Shown: positions 17,769-26,354 of the stretch, piece by piece | Layout of the letters: each line of letters begins with the position of its first letter | Position numbering within the stretch: position 1 is the stretch's first letter | NCBI GenBank assembly: GCA_029212785.1 | Contig: JARGOG010000009.1 | Span: 1 to 64,000, forward strand | Direction of reading: 5' to 3' | Length of the DNA: 64,000 bases | Origin: Thalassobaculaceae bacterium | Lineage (GTDB): Bacteria > Pseudomonadota > Alphaproteobacteria > Thalassobaculales > Thalassobaculaceae | Made by a program: the position numbers and the translations under genes | Notes under the pieces: model-generated | Told to the model about the DNA's origin: nothing | What the model saw: only the letters and a program-made list of their open reading frames with translations | Databases searched by the model: none

Positions 17769-19385
17769 ATGGATCTGAAAGTCACGAGGGTTTTGCCACG
17801 GCTCACATGGCTGGCACTCGCTGCCGCGGTCGGGACGGTATCTCTGGGATGGGCATTGCCGTCCGTGGCCCATGCCGAGCCCAAGGCCGGTGGAACGTTG
17901 ACGGCCTTCACCTCGGGGTATCGCAGCCTGAATCCGGCGGTTCAGTCGGGCTCGGCCACCGGAATGCCGGGCTCGCAGATATTCGCCGGCCTGGTTCAGG
18001 TCGCCGACAACTACGAGATCAAACCTTACCTGGCGAAGGCCTGGGTGGTCTCCGACGACCAGCTCACGGTGACCTTCACCCTGATGGATGCTGCCCGCTT
18101 CCACGACGGAGTGCCGATCACCTCGGAGGATGTGAAGTTCTCGCTGGAGACCACGGCGGCGAACCATCCCTTCGGCAAGGCGATGTTCGGCGCGGTCACG
18201 GGCGTGGATACCCCGGATGCCTCGACGGTGGTTTTCCATCTCGCCAAGCCCGTGCCGGGTCTGCTGCTGTCCCTGCAGCCGCTGCTGATGCCGATCATCC
18301 CGAAACATATCTACGGCGACGGCGAGGAACTGAAGAAGCATCCGCGCAACATGGAGAACGTCGTCGGCTCCGGCCCCTTCAAGGTCGAGGAGAACAACCC
18401 GGCCGAGCGTCTGGTGCTGGTCCGCAACGACGACTTCTTCATCGAGGGTCGTCCCTATCTCGACCGGATCGTCTTTCCGGTGGTCAAGGATCCGTTGACC
18501 CGCGTCCTGATGCTTGAGAAGGGCGAGATCGATCTGGCGCCGTTCTCCGGTATCCGGCCGAACGATGCCGAGCGCCTCGAGAGCGCCGATGGCGTGAAGA
18601 TCACAACCGAAGGCTACGGCGCCATCGGCTACATCCACTATCTGGAACTGAACCTGCGCGACAAGCCGTTCAGCGACCGCAAGGTCCGCGAGGCGCTGGC
18701 CCACGCGATCGATACCAGCTTCCTCGCCAAGGTCATTTTCGGCGGGCGCACGGTGCCGGGCACGGGGCCGCTGCATACCGGCAACCCGTTCTATTCGGCC
18801 GACGTGCCGAGCTATGCGCCGGACATGGAGCAGGCGGCGGCCCTGCTGGACGAGGCCGGTTATCCGGTCGGCGCCAACGGAGAGCGGTTCGCCTTCACCC
18901 TCGACGTTCCGAGCTGGGCGATGCAGGCGCATGTGCCGATGGCGGAATACATCCAGGCCAAGCTCGCGACCTTGAATATCAAGGTGCATCTGCGCCGGGC
19001 TCCGGATTTCGGCACCTGGGTCAAGCGCATCGCCAACTGGGACTACGAGGCCACGATGAATGGGTCGTTTAACTATCCGGACCCGACCATCGGCGTGCAC
19101 CGCCATTTCGCCTGCGATAACATTCGCAACGTGATCTGGTCGAATACCGAGGCCTATTGCGACCCGGCCATGGACGAGATGCTGAGTTCCGCGGCCGTCG
19201 AGACCGATTTCGCCAAGCGCAAGGCGATCTATGCCGACATCCAGCGCAAGGCGGTCGAGGACCTAGTCTTCATCGACATGCCGCAGGATTTCACCGCGAC
19301 GGTCTATTCCGAGAAGGTCGGCAACCGCCCGAACACGCCGTTCGGGGCACTGGCGCCGTGGCATGAGGTCTACCTGACCGACTGA
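17769..19385 (+). CDS. ABC transporter substrate-binding protein, family 5 (dipeptide/oligopeptide type)
   Basis: A 538-residue DppA/OppA-type binding protein. The ATG at 17769 follows AGGAG (17757-17761) at 7 bases. A signal peptide is visible with hydrophobic LTWLALAAAVGTVSLGWALP and a cleavage site after VAHA. The mature part starts EPKAGGTLTAF and contains SBP_bac_5 features (YLAKAWVVSDDQLTVTFTL, AGYPVGANGE). It captures peptides, opines or similar amides in the periplasm. First gene of a five-gene importer. Confidence 0.92.
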   Translation: MDLKVTRVLPRLTWLALAAAVGTVSLGWALPSVAHAEPKAGGTLTAFTSGYRSLNPAVQSGSATGMPGSQIFAGLVQVADNYEIKPYLAKAWVVSDDQLTVTFTLMDAARFHDGVPITSEDVKFSLETTAANHPFGKAMFGAVTGVDTPDASTVVFHLAKPVPGLLLSLQPLLMPIIPKHIYGDGEELKKHPRNMENVVGSGPFKVEENNPAERLVLVRNDDFFIEGRPYLDRIVFPVVKDPLTRVLMLEKGEIDLAPFSGIRPNDAERLESADGVKITTEGYGAIGYIHYLELNLRDKPFSDRKVREALAHAIDTSFLAKVIFGGRTVPGTGPLHTGNPFYSADVPSYAPDMEQAAALLDEAGYPVGANGERFAFTLDVPSWAMQAHVPMAEYIQAKLATLNIKVHLRRAPDFGTWVKRIANWDYEATMNGSFNYPDPTIGVHRHFACDNIRNVIWSNTEAYCDPAMDEMLSSAAVETDFAKRKAIYADIQRKAVEDLVFIDMPQDFTATVYSEKVGNRPNTPFGALAPWHEVYLTD

Positions 19386-19398
19386 TCCCCACCCATCG

Positions 19399-19432
19399 AG
19401 CCGGCCCTCCGACCTGATCGCGGGGGCCGGCT
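19399..19432 (+). terminator. Stem-loop between binding-protein and permease genes
   Basis: AGCCGGCCC (19399-19407) pairs with GGGCCGGCT (19424-19432) around a 16-base loop, with no U-run. In binding-protein operons such a structure usually stabilises the upstream mRNA or partly ends transcription, giving excess binding protein over permease. Confidence 0.6.
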
Positions 19433-19462
19433 TGCTCCCCACCAGCCAGAGCGAGACCCGGA

Positions 19463-20431
19463 GTGCTGAAGCTGACCCTCAGAAAGGCCGCCAATGCGGT
19501 GGCGCTTCTCCTGGCGGTGCTGGTGCTCAACTTCACCATGATCCATCTTGCCCCCGGCGACCCGGTCGAGACGCTGGTCGGGGAGATGGGCGGGGCCACC
19601 CCGGCGCTGATCGAAGACCTGCGGCGGTCGATGGGGCTGGATCAGCCGCTCTACATCCAGATCGGGCTCTATGTCGGCAATGTCCTGCGGGGCGACTTCG
19701 GCCATTCCTATTACTATGACCAGCCCGTCCTCACGCTGATCGGCGCCCGCATCGGGCCGACCCTGCTGCTGGTGACGACCGCGCTCTTCGCCGCGACCAT
19801 GATCGGTACCGTGCTCGGCGTGTTCTCCGCCCAGCGCCGATCCTCCTGGCTGAGCCATCTGGTGACGGTACTGTCGCTGGCCGGGTTCTCCGCGCCGGTG
19901 TTCTGGGTTGGGATCATGCTGATCCTGGTGCTCTCGGTCGCGTTCCCGATCTTTCCGATCTCCGGCATGTCGGATGCCGTCGGGACTGACGGCGGGCTTC
20001 TCTACGCCCTGGATGTCGCCCACCATCTGGCGCTGCCGGCCCTGACCCTGGCGCTGATCTATCTCGCCTTCTACAGCCGACTCGCGCGGGCCAGCATGCT
20101 CGAGGTGCTGGGGTCCGACTATGTGCGCACGGCCCGGGCCAAGGGGCTGCCGCGCCGGCTGGTGGTCTACAAGCATGCGCTGCGCAACGCGATCCTGCCG
20201 GTCGTGACCTTCGCCGGCTTGCAGTTCGGTCAGGTGATCTCGGGCGCGGTTCTGGTCGAGACGGTGTTCGCCTGGCCGGGGCTCGGCACCCTGGCATTCG
20301 ACAGCATCCTGCGGCGGGACACCCCAACATTGCTCGGCATCCTGTTCTTTTCGGCCCTGATGGTCGTCGTGATGAACGTGCTGACCGACCTGCTGTATCG
20401 GCGCATCGACCCGAGGATCAAGATTCGATGA
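19463..20431 (+). CDS. ABC transporter permease, DppB type
   Basis: A 322-residue inner-membrane permease with about six helices. The N-terminal signature of DppB-type subunits is seen (LVLNFTMIHLAPGDPVETL), as is the ATPase-contacting loop (EVLGSDYVRTARAKGLPRRL). Translation starts at GTG 19463. The 3' end overlaps the next permease gene as ATGA. Confidence 0.93.
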   Translation: MLKLTLRKAANAVALLLAVLVLNFTMIHLAPGDPVETLVGEMGGATPALIEDLRRSMGLDQPLYIQIGLYVGNVLRGDFGHSYYYDQPVLTLIGARIGPTLLLVTTALFAATMIGTVLGVFSAQRRSSWLSHLVTVLSLAGFSAPVFWVGIMLILVLSVAFPIFPISGMSDAVGTDGGLLYALDVAHHLALPALTLALIYLAFYSRLARASMLEVLGSDYVRTARAKGLPRRLVVYKHALRNAILPVVTFAGLQFGQVISGAVLVETVFAWPGLGTLAFDSILRRDTPTLLGILFFSALMVVVMNVLTDLLYRRIDPRIKIR

Positions 20432-21312
20432 GCGAGGTGACCATAGGCCAGCCGGCGGCGGCGCCTCAGCCGGTTTCGCCGTCGCGCCAGGCCTGGCGCA
20501 TGTTCCGCCAGAACCACGCCGCCGTGGTCGGGCTTCTGGTGCTGCTGGCGATCCTGCTGATCTCCGCCATCGGGCCGCTCGTCTACACCGTTCCGCCGGG
20601 CGAGATGGTCTGGATGCCGCTCACGCCGCCCGGCAGGTCAGCGTATCTGCTGGGCACCGACTATCTCGGCCGCGACCTGCTGGCGGGGCTGATCAACGGC
20701 GGGCGGGTGACGATCGCGATCGGCTTCTCGGCGGCACTCATCACGCTCTTCATCGGCGTGGCCGTGGGGGCGCTGGCCGGTTTCTTCGGTGGGTGGGTCG
20801 ACACCGTGCTGATGCGGATCACGGAGTTCTTCCAGGTCCTCCCGAACCTGTTGTTCGCCATGGTCGTGGTGATGCTGTTCTCGCCGACATTGCTCAACAT
20901 CTCGATCGCCATCGGCGTGGTGTCCTGGACATCGGCGGCGCGCCTGACCCGGGCGGAATTCATGCGGTTGCGGGAGATGGACTTCGTGCGTGCCGAACGC
21001 TCCATCGGGGCCGGGAATGCGCGGCTGATCTGGAAGGTGATCCTGCCGAACGCCGGACCACCGCTGATCGTCGTCGCGGCGCTGAGCACGGGCACCGCCA
21101 TCCTGTTCGAGGCCGGGCTCTCCTTTCTGGGCCTGAGCGATCCGAATGCCATGAGCTGGGGGCGGATGATCGGCGACAACCGGCCCTACATCCTCGACAG
21201 CTCCTGGGGCGTGACGTTCCCGGGCATCGCCATCTTCCTGACGGTGCTGGCGATCAGCCTGATCGGCGACGGGCTGAACGACGCCTTCAACCCGAAGCTG
21301 AGGCAGCGCTGA
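20428..21312 (+). CDS. ABC transporter permease, DppC type
   Basis: A 294-residue second permease subunit. It has the DppC N-terminal region (SRQAWRMFRQNHAAVVGLLV), YLLGTDYLGRDLLAGLINGG, and the ATPase-contact loop (EMDFVRAERSIGAGNARLIW). It forms the channel with the DppB-type subunit. The stop codon shares one base with the ATG of the next gene (TGATG). Confidence 0.93.
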   Translation: MSEVTIGQPAAAPQPVSPSRQAWRMFRQNHAAVVGLLVLLAILLISAIGPLVYTVPPGEMVWMPLTPPGRSAYLLGTDYLGRDLLAGLINGGRVTIAIGFSAALITLFIGVAVGALAGFFGGWVDTVLMRITEFFQVLPNLLFAMVVVMLFSPTLLNISIAIGVVSWTSAARLTRAEFMRLREMDFVRAERSIGAGNARLIWKVILPNAGPPLIVVAALSTGTAILFEAGLSFLGLSDPNAMSWGRMIGDNRPYILDSSWGVTFPGIAIFLTVLAISLIGDGLNDAFNPKLRQR

Positions 21313-22337
21313 TGCCGGAGCCGCTGAAACCAGAACTGCTGACATCCGGGCCGCTGCTCTCCGTGCGCGACCTCGAGATCGTCTTCCGCATCGACGGCCA
21401 GGACGTTCCGGTCGTCCGCGACCTGTCCTTCGACATCGAGGCCGGTGAGACCCTGGGCATCGTCGGCGAGTCCGGCTGCGGCAAGAGCATCACCGCCCTG
21501 TCGCTGCTGGGGCTGGTGCCGAACCCGCCGGGCCGCGTCTCCAAAGGCCAGATCCTGCTGAACGGCGAGGACCTGACGCGGGCGGGCGAGGCGCGCCTGA
21601 ACGCGGTGCGCGGCAACGACATCTCCATGGTCTTCCAGGAACCGATGACCTCGCTCAACCCGGTCTACACCATCGGCGAGCAGATCGCCGAGACGGTCCG
21701 GGTGCATTTCGGGCTGTCCCGCGCGGCGGCCTGGGACCGGGCGGTGGAGATGCTGAGCCAGGTCGGCATCCCCTCGCCAAAGACGCGGGCGCATGACTAT
21801 CCGCACCAGCTGTCCGGCGGCATGCGCCAGCGGGTGATGATCGCCATCGCGCTGGTCTGCGAGCCGAAGATCCTGATCGCCGACGAGCCGACCACCGCCC
21901 TCGACGTGACGGTGCAGGCGCAGATCTTCGACCTGTTCCAGGATCTGCAGGAGAGGTTCGGCGCCGCCATCATCCTGATCACCCACGATATCGGCGTGGT
22001 GGCGCAGATGACCGACCGGGTGATGGTGATGTATGCCGGTCGCAAGATCGAGGAAGGGTCTGTCGCCTCGTTCATTCGCGACCCGCGTCACCCCTATACG
22101 CGCGGCCTGATCTCCTGCATTCCTCACCTGTCGCTGCCGCCCTCCGACGTGCCGGCGCCGCTGTTCGAGATCCCCGGCGTGGTGCCGAGCGCGCGGGAGC
22201 TCGGCGCCAGCGGCTGCGCCTTCGCGCCGCGCTGTTCGCATGCTTCCGGCCGCTGCGCCGCGGAGACGCCGACGCTGTTTCCGGTCGGCGACGGCCGGTC
22301 GGCGGCCTGCTGGCTCGAAGTGGAGGCGGCGCGATGA
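21312..22337 (+). CDS. ABC transporter ATP-binding protein, DppD type
   Basis: A 341-residue ATPase. Walker A is GESGCGKS, the signature is LSGGMRQRV and Walker B is ILIADEPTTALD. The C-terminal oligopeptide-transporter domain has the Cys pattern (CAFAPRCSHASGRCA) that in related ATPases binds an iron-sulfur cluster. The ATG at 21312 overlaps the dppC-type stop; the frame is open much further upstream but that part is a shadow. Confidence 0.93.
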   Translation: MPEPLKPELLTSGPLLSVRDLEIVFRIDGQDVPVVRDLSFDIEAGETLGIVGESGCGKSITALSLLGLVPNPPGRVSKGQILLNGEDLTRAGEARLNAVRGNDISMVFQEPMTSLNPVYTIGEQIAETVRVHFGLSRAAAWDRAVEMLSQVGIPSPKTRAHDYPHQLSGGMRQRVMIAIALVCEPKILIADEPTTALDVTVQAQIFDLFQDLQERFGAAIILITHDIGVVAQMTDRVMVMYAGRKIEEGSVASFIRDPRHPYTRGLISCIPHLSLPPSDVPAPLFEIPGVVPSARELGASGCAFAPRCSHASGRCAAETPTLFPVGDGRSAACWLEVEAAR

Positions 22338-23341
22338 CCGAAACGGCGAACGTTCTCGAAGCCCGAGACCTCGTGGTCCATTTCCCGACCGGCGACGGGC
22401 AGGCGGTCCACGCGGTCGATGGCGTCTCCTTCGTGATACCGGCGGGCACCGCCTTCGGGCTGGTTGGCGAGAGCGGCTCCGGCAAGACCACCGTGGCCAT
22501 GGCCTGCGCCCGGCTGACCGATATCACATCCGGTTCAGTGTACCTTCAGGGCGAGGAAATCACGCATCTGGAGCGTGGCGCGCTGAAGGCGGTCCGGCGG
22601 CATGTCCAGGTCGTCTTCCAGGACCCCTACGCCTCGCTCAACCCGCGGGAGCGGGCGCGCGACATCGTGCGCCGGCCCTTGGATCTGATGGGCATCGGCA
22701 CGAAACAGGAGCGCGAGGCTCGGGTCGACGCTTTGTTCGCCACTGTCGGCCTACGGTCGGAACAGAAGGATCTGTTCCCGCATCAGTTCTCCGGCGGGCA
22801 GCGCCAGCGGATCGGCATCGCGCGGGCGCTGGCGACGTCGCCGAAGCTGCTGATCTGCGACGAGCCGGTCTCGGCCCTCGACGTCGCCATCCAGGCGCAG
22901 ATCCTCAACCTGCTTGGCCGACTGAAAGGGGAGTTGGGGCTGGCCTTTCTCTTCATCAGCCACGACCTGGCGGTGGTTCAGCACCTCTGCGACCGGATCG
23001 CGGTCATGTATCTGGGTCAGATTGTCGAGATCGGGGCGCGTCGGGACATCTTCTCCCGACCGAGGCATCCCTATACCCATGCGCTGATCTCTGCCGTGCC
23101 GTCACCGCACACGATCGGCGCCTCGACGCGGATCCGCCTCAAGGGCGACCCGCCGAGCCCGATTTCGCCACCGGCCGGATGTCGCTTCGCCGGGCGTTGC
23201 GCACACACGGTCGAGATCTGCCGGCGGGCGACACCGACGCTCGAGGCCGGCGATACAGGCCATGCCGTCGCCTGTCACCGGGCCGACGATCCGGAGGTGG
23301 TCGCGGTGCGGGACATGTTGGTCCGGGCATCGTCCGGTTGA
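22334..23341 (+). CDS. ABC transporter ATP-binding protein, DppF type
   Basis: A 335-residue ATPase partner of the DppD-type subunit. Walker A is GESGSGKT, the signature FSGGQRQRIG and Walker B LLICDEPVSALD. The C-terminal Cys motif (CRFAGRCAHTVEICR) is also present. It overlaps the upstream gene as ATGA and closes the five-gene importer operon. Confidence 0.93.
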   Translation: MTETANVLEARDLVVHFPTGDGQAVHAVDGVSFVIPAGTAFGLVGESGSGKTTVAMACARLTDITSGSVYLQGEEITHLERGALKAVRRHVQVVFQDPYASLNPRERARDIVRRPLDLMGIGTKQEREARVDALFATVGLRSEQKDLFPHQFSGGQRQRIGIARALATSPKLLICDEPVSALDVAIQAQILNLLGRLKGELGLAFLFISHDLAVVQHLCDRIAVMYLGQIVEIGARRDIFSRPRHPYTHALISAVPSPHTIGASTRIRLKGDPPSPISPPAGCRFAGRCAHTVEICRRATPTLEAGDTGHAVACHRADDPEVVAVRDMLVRASSG

Positions 23342-23364
23342 TGGCAAGACCCGCTCCGAGTGCT

Positions 23365-23395
23365 GGAACGCCGCCTCCGGCGGAGGCGACGTTCC
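23365..23395. terminator. Strong GC-rich hairpin between convergent operons
   Basis: GGAACGCCGCCTCCG (23365-23379) is followed after one base by its near-perfect complement (23381-23395, one mismatch). It lies in the 115-base gap between the transporter operon and the protease operon, which converge here. There is no clear U-run, so it may act as a bidirectional end or an mRNA-end stabiliser. Confidence 0.55.
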
Positions 23396-23456
23396 GGGTT
23401 GGGCACCAGGTGGCGATGGCGCTTGCGGCTCCGCGGACCCGGTTGGCCGGGACCGG

Positions 23457-23726
23457 TCAGTCATCGGGGCCGAGGGTGAAGGTCACCGTCTCGGTCGTCG
23501 CCTCGATCGCGACCTCGAGCGTCTGCTGGGAGTATCCGGCGGCTGAACAGACGAACTCCAGACCAGGCCCTTCGGGCAGACTCAGGAACGACTGCCCCCG
23601 CTCGTTGGTGACGACGGTCAGATCGCGCAGGACGGGCGGGCCGGCCCGGATCCAGATCCGCGCGCCCGGAACCGGGGCGCCGGTGCTGTCGAAGACCCAG
23701 ATCTCGACAATGTGCTCTCGCGGCAT
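23457..23726 (-). CDS. Small carboxypeptidase-regulatory-like beta-sandwich protein
   Basis: An 89-residue protein with a single CarboxypepD_reg / Ig-like fold: VEIWVFDSTGAPVPGARIWI, then NERGQSFLSLPEGPGLEF and ending TVTFTLGPDD. Such domains are binding or folding modules with no active site. There is no signal peptide. The ATG follows directly on the stop codon of the double-protease gene (TGA-ATG), so translation is coupled and the protein may be an accessory or inhibitor of that protease. That role is inferred. Confidence 0.72.
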   Translation of the reverse strand: MPREHIVEIWVFDSTGAPVPGARIWIRAGPPVLRDLTVVTNERGQSFLSLPEGPGLEFVCSAAGYSQQTLEVAIEATTETVTFTLGPDD

Positions 23727-26276
23727 TCAAGACGACTCTTCCATCCAGTTGCTGATGACCTGAAAGACGGCGCCATTGATACGGACCGCGGAGTTGACCC
23801 CCGTCCGTCCCGCGCCGTAGGCGTGAATGCCGGCGGCGACGGGCCGGCCGTCTCGGCTCGCCCGCAAAACCGGCGCGCCGCTCTGCCCGCCACTGGTGTC
23901 CGCCGGGTAATAGATCTTCTGCGGACCCACCGATGACACAGCGGCGGCGTGCTCCCATAGCGTTCCGGCCGGCTTCGATATGGGATATCCGGCGATCAAC
24001 ACGGGAGACGTCCGCAGGTCCGCCGGGCTGACGGCTTCTATTCCCAGATGCCCGACCTTTTCCCCCAGACCCGTCGGCAGAATGATCGCGCCATAGTCAT
24101 GCTCGGGCTTTCCGTCCTGGGTCCAGCCGGTGACGGAGCGGAAGACCGTGCTGGCGACCCAGCCGAAGGGCAGCGAGCGACCGTTTCGGCCCGGCATGAC
24201 GTCGATCCGTCGCACCCAGCCGTTGGCCCGCGGCTTCCGGTCGTTTCTGATGAAGACGACATGCCCTGCCGTCACCACCGTGCGCGGGCCGGCGAACCAT
24301 CCGGTTCCCCACCAGATTGACCCGTCCGCCGCTGTGATGCGCAACGAGGCGATCGCCCGCCAAGGATAGAGCGTGGTGTCGTTCAGCTGATCCCGGTCGT
24401 CGCGACCGACCACTGTCAATGGACCCGCCGGCGCTTCGATCGGTGAGGCGATGTCACCGAATGACGCCGCCGCGATGTCTCGCTGTGGACCGGCGACCTC
24501 GGCTTCGGTCAGGGCGCTCGGCTCGAGGGTTCCGGTGAACGCGGCCGGGGCGGTGGAGAGGGCGAGTCCGGATGACCAGTCCTCATCGCTGCCGCCGGTG
24601 GTTCCCGTGGCGCCTTCATGCCGCGCCAGAACGGCCGGCCGGTCGCCGGGTTCGGTCTCGACGTTGCTTGCCTGGCTGTCGGCGCCCGTCAGGGTAGCCG
24701 GTGCCGGCAAGCCTCGGGCCATCTGTACCGCGCGGCGGAGGTTGAGGCGCCCATAGCCCATCATGGGGTTATGACCGTCTTGATAGGTCACCGTGCCGAC
24801 CTTGTCGGCCGAGTGCCGCAGGATGTCGCGGACCTCGACCTCCGTGAGCGAGGGATCCGCCGAGAGCACGAGCGCTGCCGCTCCCGCGACCATCGGCGTG
24901 GCGGAGGACGTCCCGTTGAAGTCGGTGACATAGTTGCCGGCGGATCCGGGCGACCGGTTCCGGCCGTCGCGGTCGATGTTGTCGGTCGTGGCGATCAGGA
25001 CCCCCGGCGCCGCAATATCCACCGCCGGCCCCTGGTTGGAAGCCCAGTTCTCGCCGTCGGCGCTCTGCCGTGTCTTGGGTTCGTCGTACTGATTGGTGGC
25101 GCCGACCGTCAGGACATCGGACAGGCTGGAGGGGAATGACGGGGCCCCGCCATCATTGCCGGCGGCGCAGACGACGACGGCGCCCAGGCCGTTGCGGCCC
25201 TTGGTGCGGGCATCGGTGATCGCCCGCTCGATCAGGGTCGATGGCAAGCCTCCGCCCCAACTGTTCGACAGTACATCCGCACCGTTTCGCCATGCCCAGT
25301 CGATCGCCCGCGCGATCGACGCGTTGTCGGTCATCCAGAGATACCGTGCCCTGTTCTCGACATACATCGAGCGCGCGATCCGCACGGCGATGATCCCACA
25401 GCCGCCGGCGATGCCTTTGATGCCGATCGCGTTGTGCGCGGCGCCGGCAATCCCGGCGCAGGCGGTGCCGTGCGAATCCCAGGAATTGGGTTCCTGATAG
25501 GTATCGTCATCGATGCCGTCATAGGTGCCGACAAGGGCCGGAGACAGGTCCGGATGCCGGGTGTCCACGCCTTCGTCCAGGATCGCGATGCGCAGGCTCG
25601 GATTCGCACGCTGATACCGCCAGGCTTCGTGCGCCTGCGTCAGGTCGAGGGCGTACTGGCCGATCGCCGTCGCGTTGGTGGCCCCGGCCGTGCCACTGGC
25701 GGAGGGGATTGGCTGGCCGCTGTGAGGGGCTCCCGAACGCCCAGAGCGGAGCAGGCGTTCGCCGAAGACCGTGAAGTTGGGCTCGGCGAAGGCAACGCCC
25801 GTTTCGCCATCCAGTGCCTGTGCCGCAACGAACGGATCGGCATCGACGGGCAGTTCCACCACGTGACCGTCGGCGACACCGCGGACCCGCCGGCCGCCAT
25901 GGATGGCGAGCAGCCGGTCCATTTCCTCGACGGTCACATCCGTGTCGAAGCCGACGATGAGCGTGTTCGTGGCGGCGCCGAAAACCCCGCCATGCTTGAA
26001 TACCGGGCTGCAGCGGTCGACCGCCGCGTCGTCGCCGACAGCGGCTGCGGCTTCCTCGATCCGTTCGGCGAGAGGGCCGGGGCGCGGGGCGGTCCGGAAC
26101 AGGGTGAGCTTCTGCTTGGGGATCTCGATCCGGTCGTCGAACCCCGAGATCTCCATGCGGTTCATCGCGGCGCTGCGTGCGCTGTACGGTGCCGGCTCAC
26201 GGAACCGGACCGCCAGAAGATCCGTGGCTATGTCCAGTCTTACGGGCTGCCCGTTGACCTTGTACTCGTATGCCAT
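23727..26276 (-). CDS. Double serine protease: subtilase (S8) fused to trypsin/V8-like domain
   Basis: An 849-residue protein. After an N-terminal prodomain-like region, residues ~225-520 form a subtilase with Asp234 (AILDEGVD), His269 (DSHGTACAG), oxyanion Asn374 (AAGND) and Ser457 (NGTSSATPMVAG). A ~110-residue linker follows. Residues ~635-845 form a trypsin/V8-like domain with His672 (VVTAGHVV), Asp727 (HDYGAI) and Ser799 (TSGGQSGAPV). All six catalytic residues are present, so both halves should be active. No signal peptide or anchor is visible, and the N-terminus (MAYEYKVNGQPVRLD) looks cytoplasmic or exported by a non-Sec route. It lies 78 bases after the lipoprotein gene. Confidence 0.9.
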   Translation of the reverse strand: MAYEYKVNGQPVRLDIATDLLAVRFREPAPYSARSAAMNRMEISGFDDRIEIPKQKLTLFRTAPRPGPLAERIEEAAAAVGDDAAVDRCSPVFKHGGVFGAATNTLIVGFDTDVTVEEMDRLLAIHGGRRVRGVADGHVVELPVDADPFVAAQALDGETGVAFAEPNFTVFGERLLRSGRSGAPHSGQPIPSASGTAGATNATAIGQYALDLTQAHEAWRYQRANPSLRIAILDEGVDTRHPDLSPALVGTYDGIDDDTYQEPNSWDSHGTACAGIAGAAHNAIGIKGIAGGCGIIAVRIARSMYVENRARYLWMTDNASIARAIDWAWRNGADVLSNSWGGGLPSTLIERAITDARTKGRNGLGAVVVCAAGNDGGAPSFPSSLSDVLTVGATNQYDEPKTRQSADGENWASNQGPAVDIAAPGVLIATTDNIDRDGRNRSPGSAGNYVTDFNGTSSATPMVAGAAALVLSADPSLTEVEVRDILRHSADKVGTVTYQDGHNPMMGYGRLNLRRAVQMARGLPAPATLTGADSQASNVETEPGDRPAVLARHEGATGTTGGSDEDWSSGLALSTAPAAFTGTLEPSALTEAEVAGPQRDIAAASFGDIASPIEAPAGPLTVVGRDDRDQLNDTTLYPWRAIASLRITAADGSIWWGTGWFAGPRTVVTAGHVVFIRNDRKPRANGWVRRIDVMPGRNGRSLPFGWVASTVFRSVTGWTQDGKPEHDYGAIILPTGLGEKVGHLGIEAVSPADLRTSPVLIAGYPISKPAGTLWEHAAAVSSVGPQKIYYPADTSGGQSGAPVLRASRDGRPVAAGIHAYGAGRTGVNSAVRINGAVFQVISNWMEESS

Positions 26277-26354
26277 GGGAATGTCCTCCGGTGGGGCCTG
26301 CCGCCGACACCCGCGCGGTCGCGGGGTGCCGGCGTCTGGAGGCCGGTCAATAGG

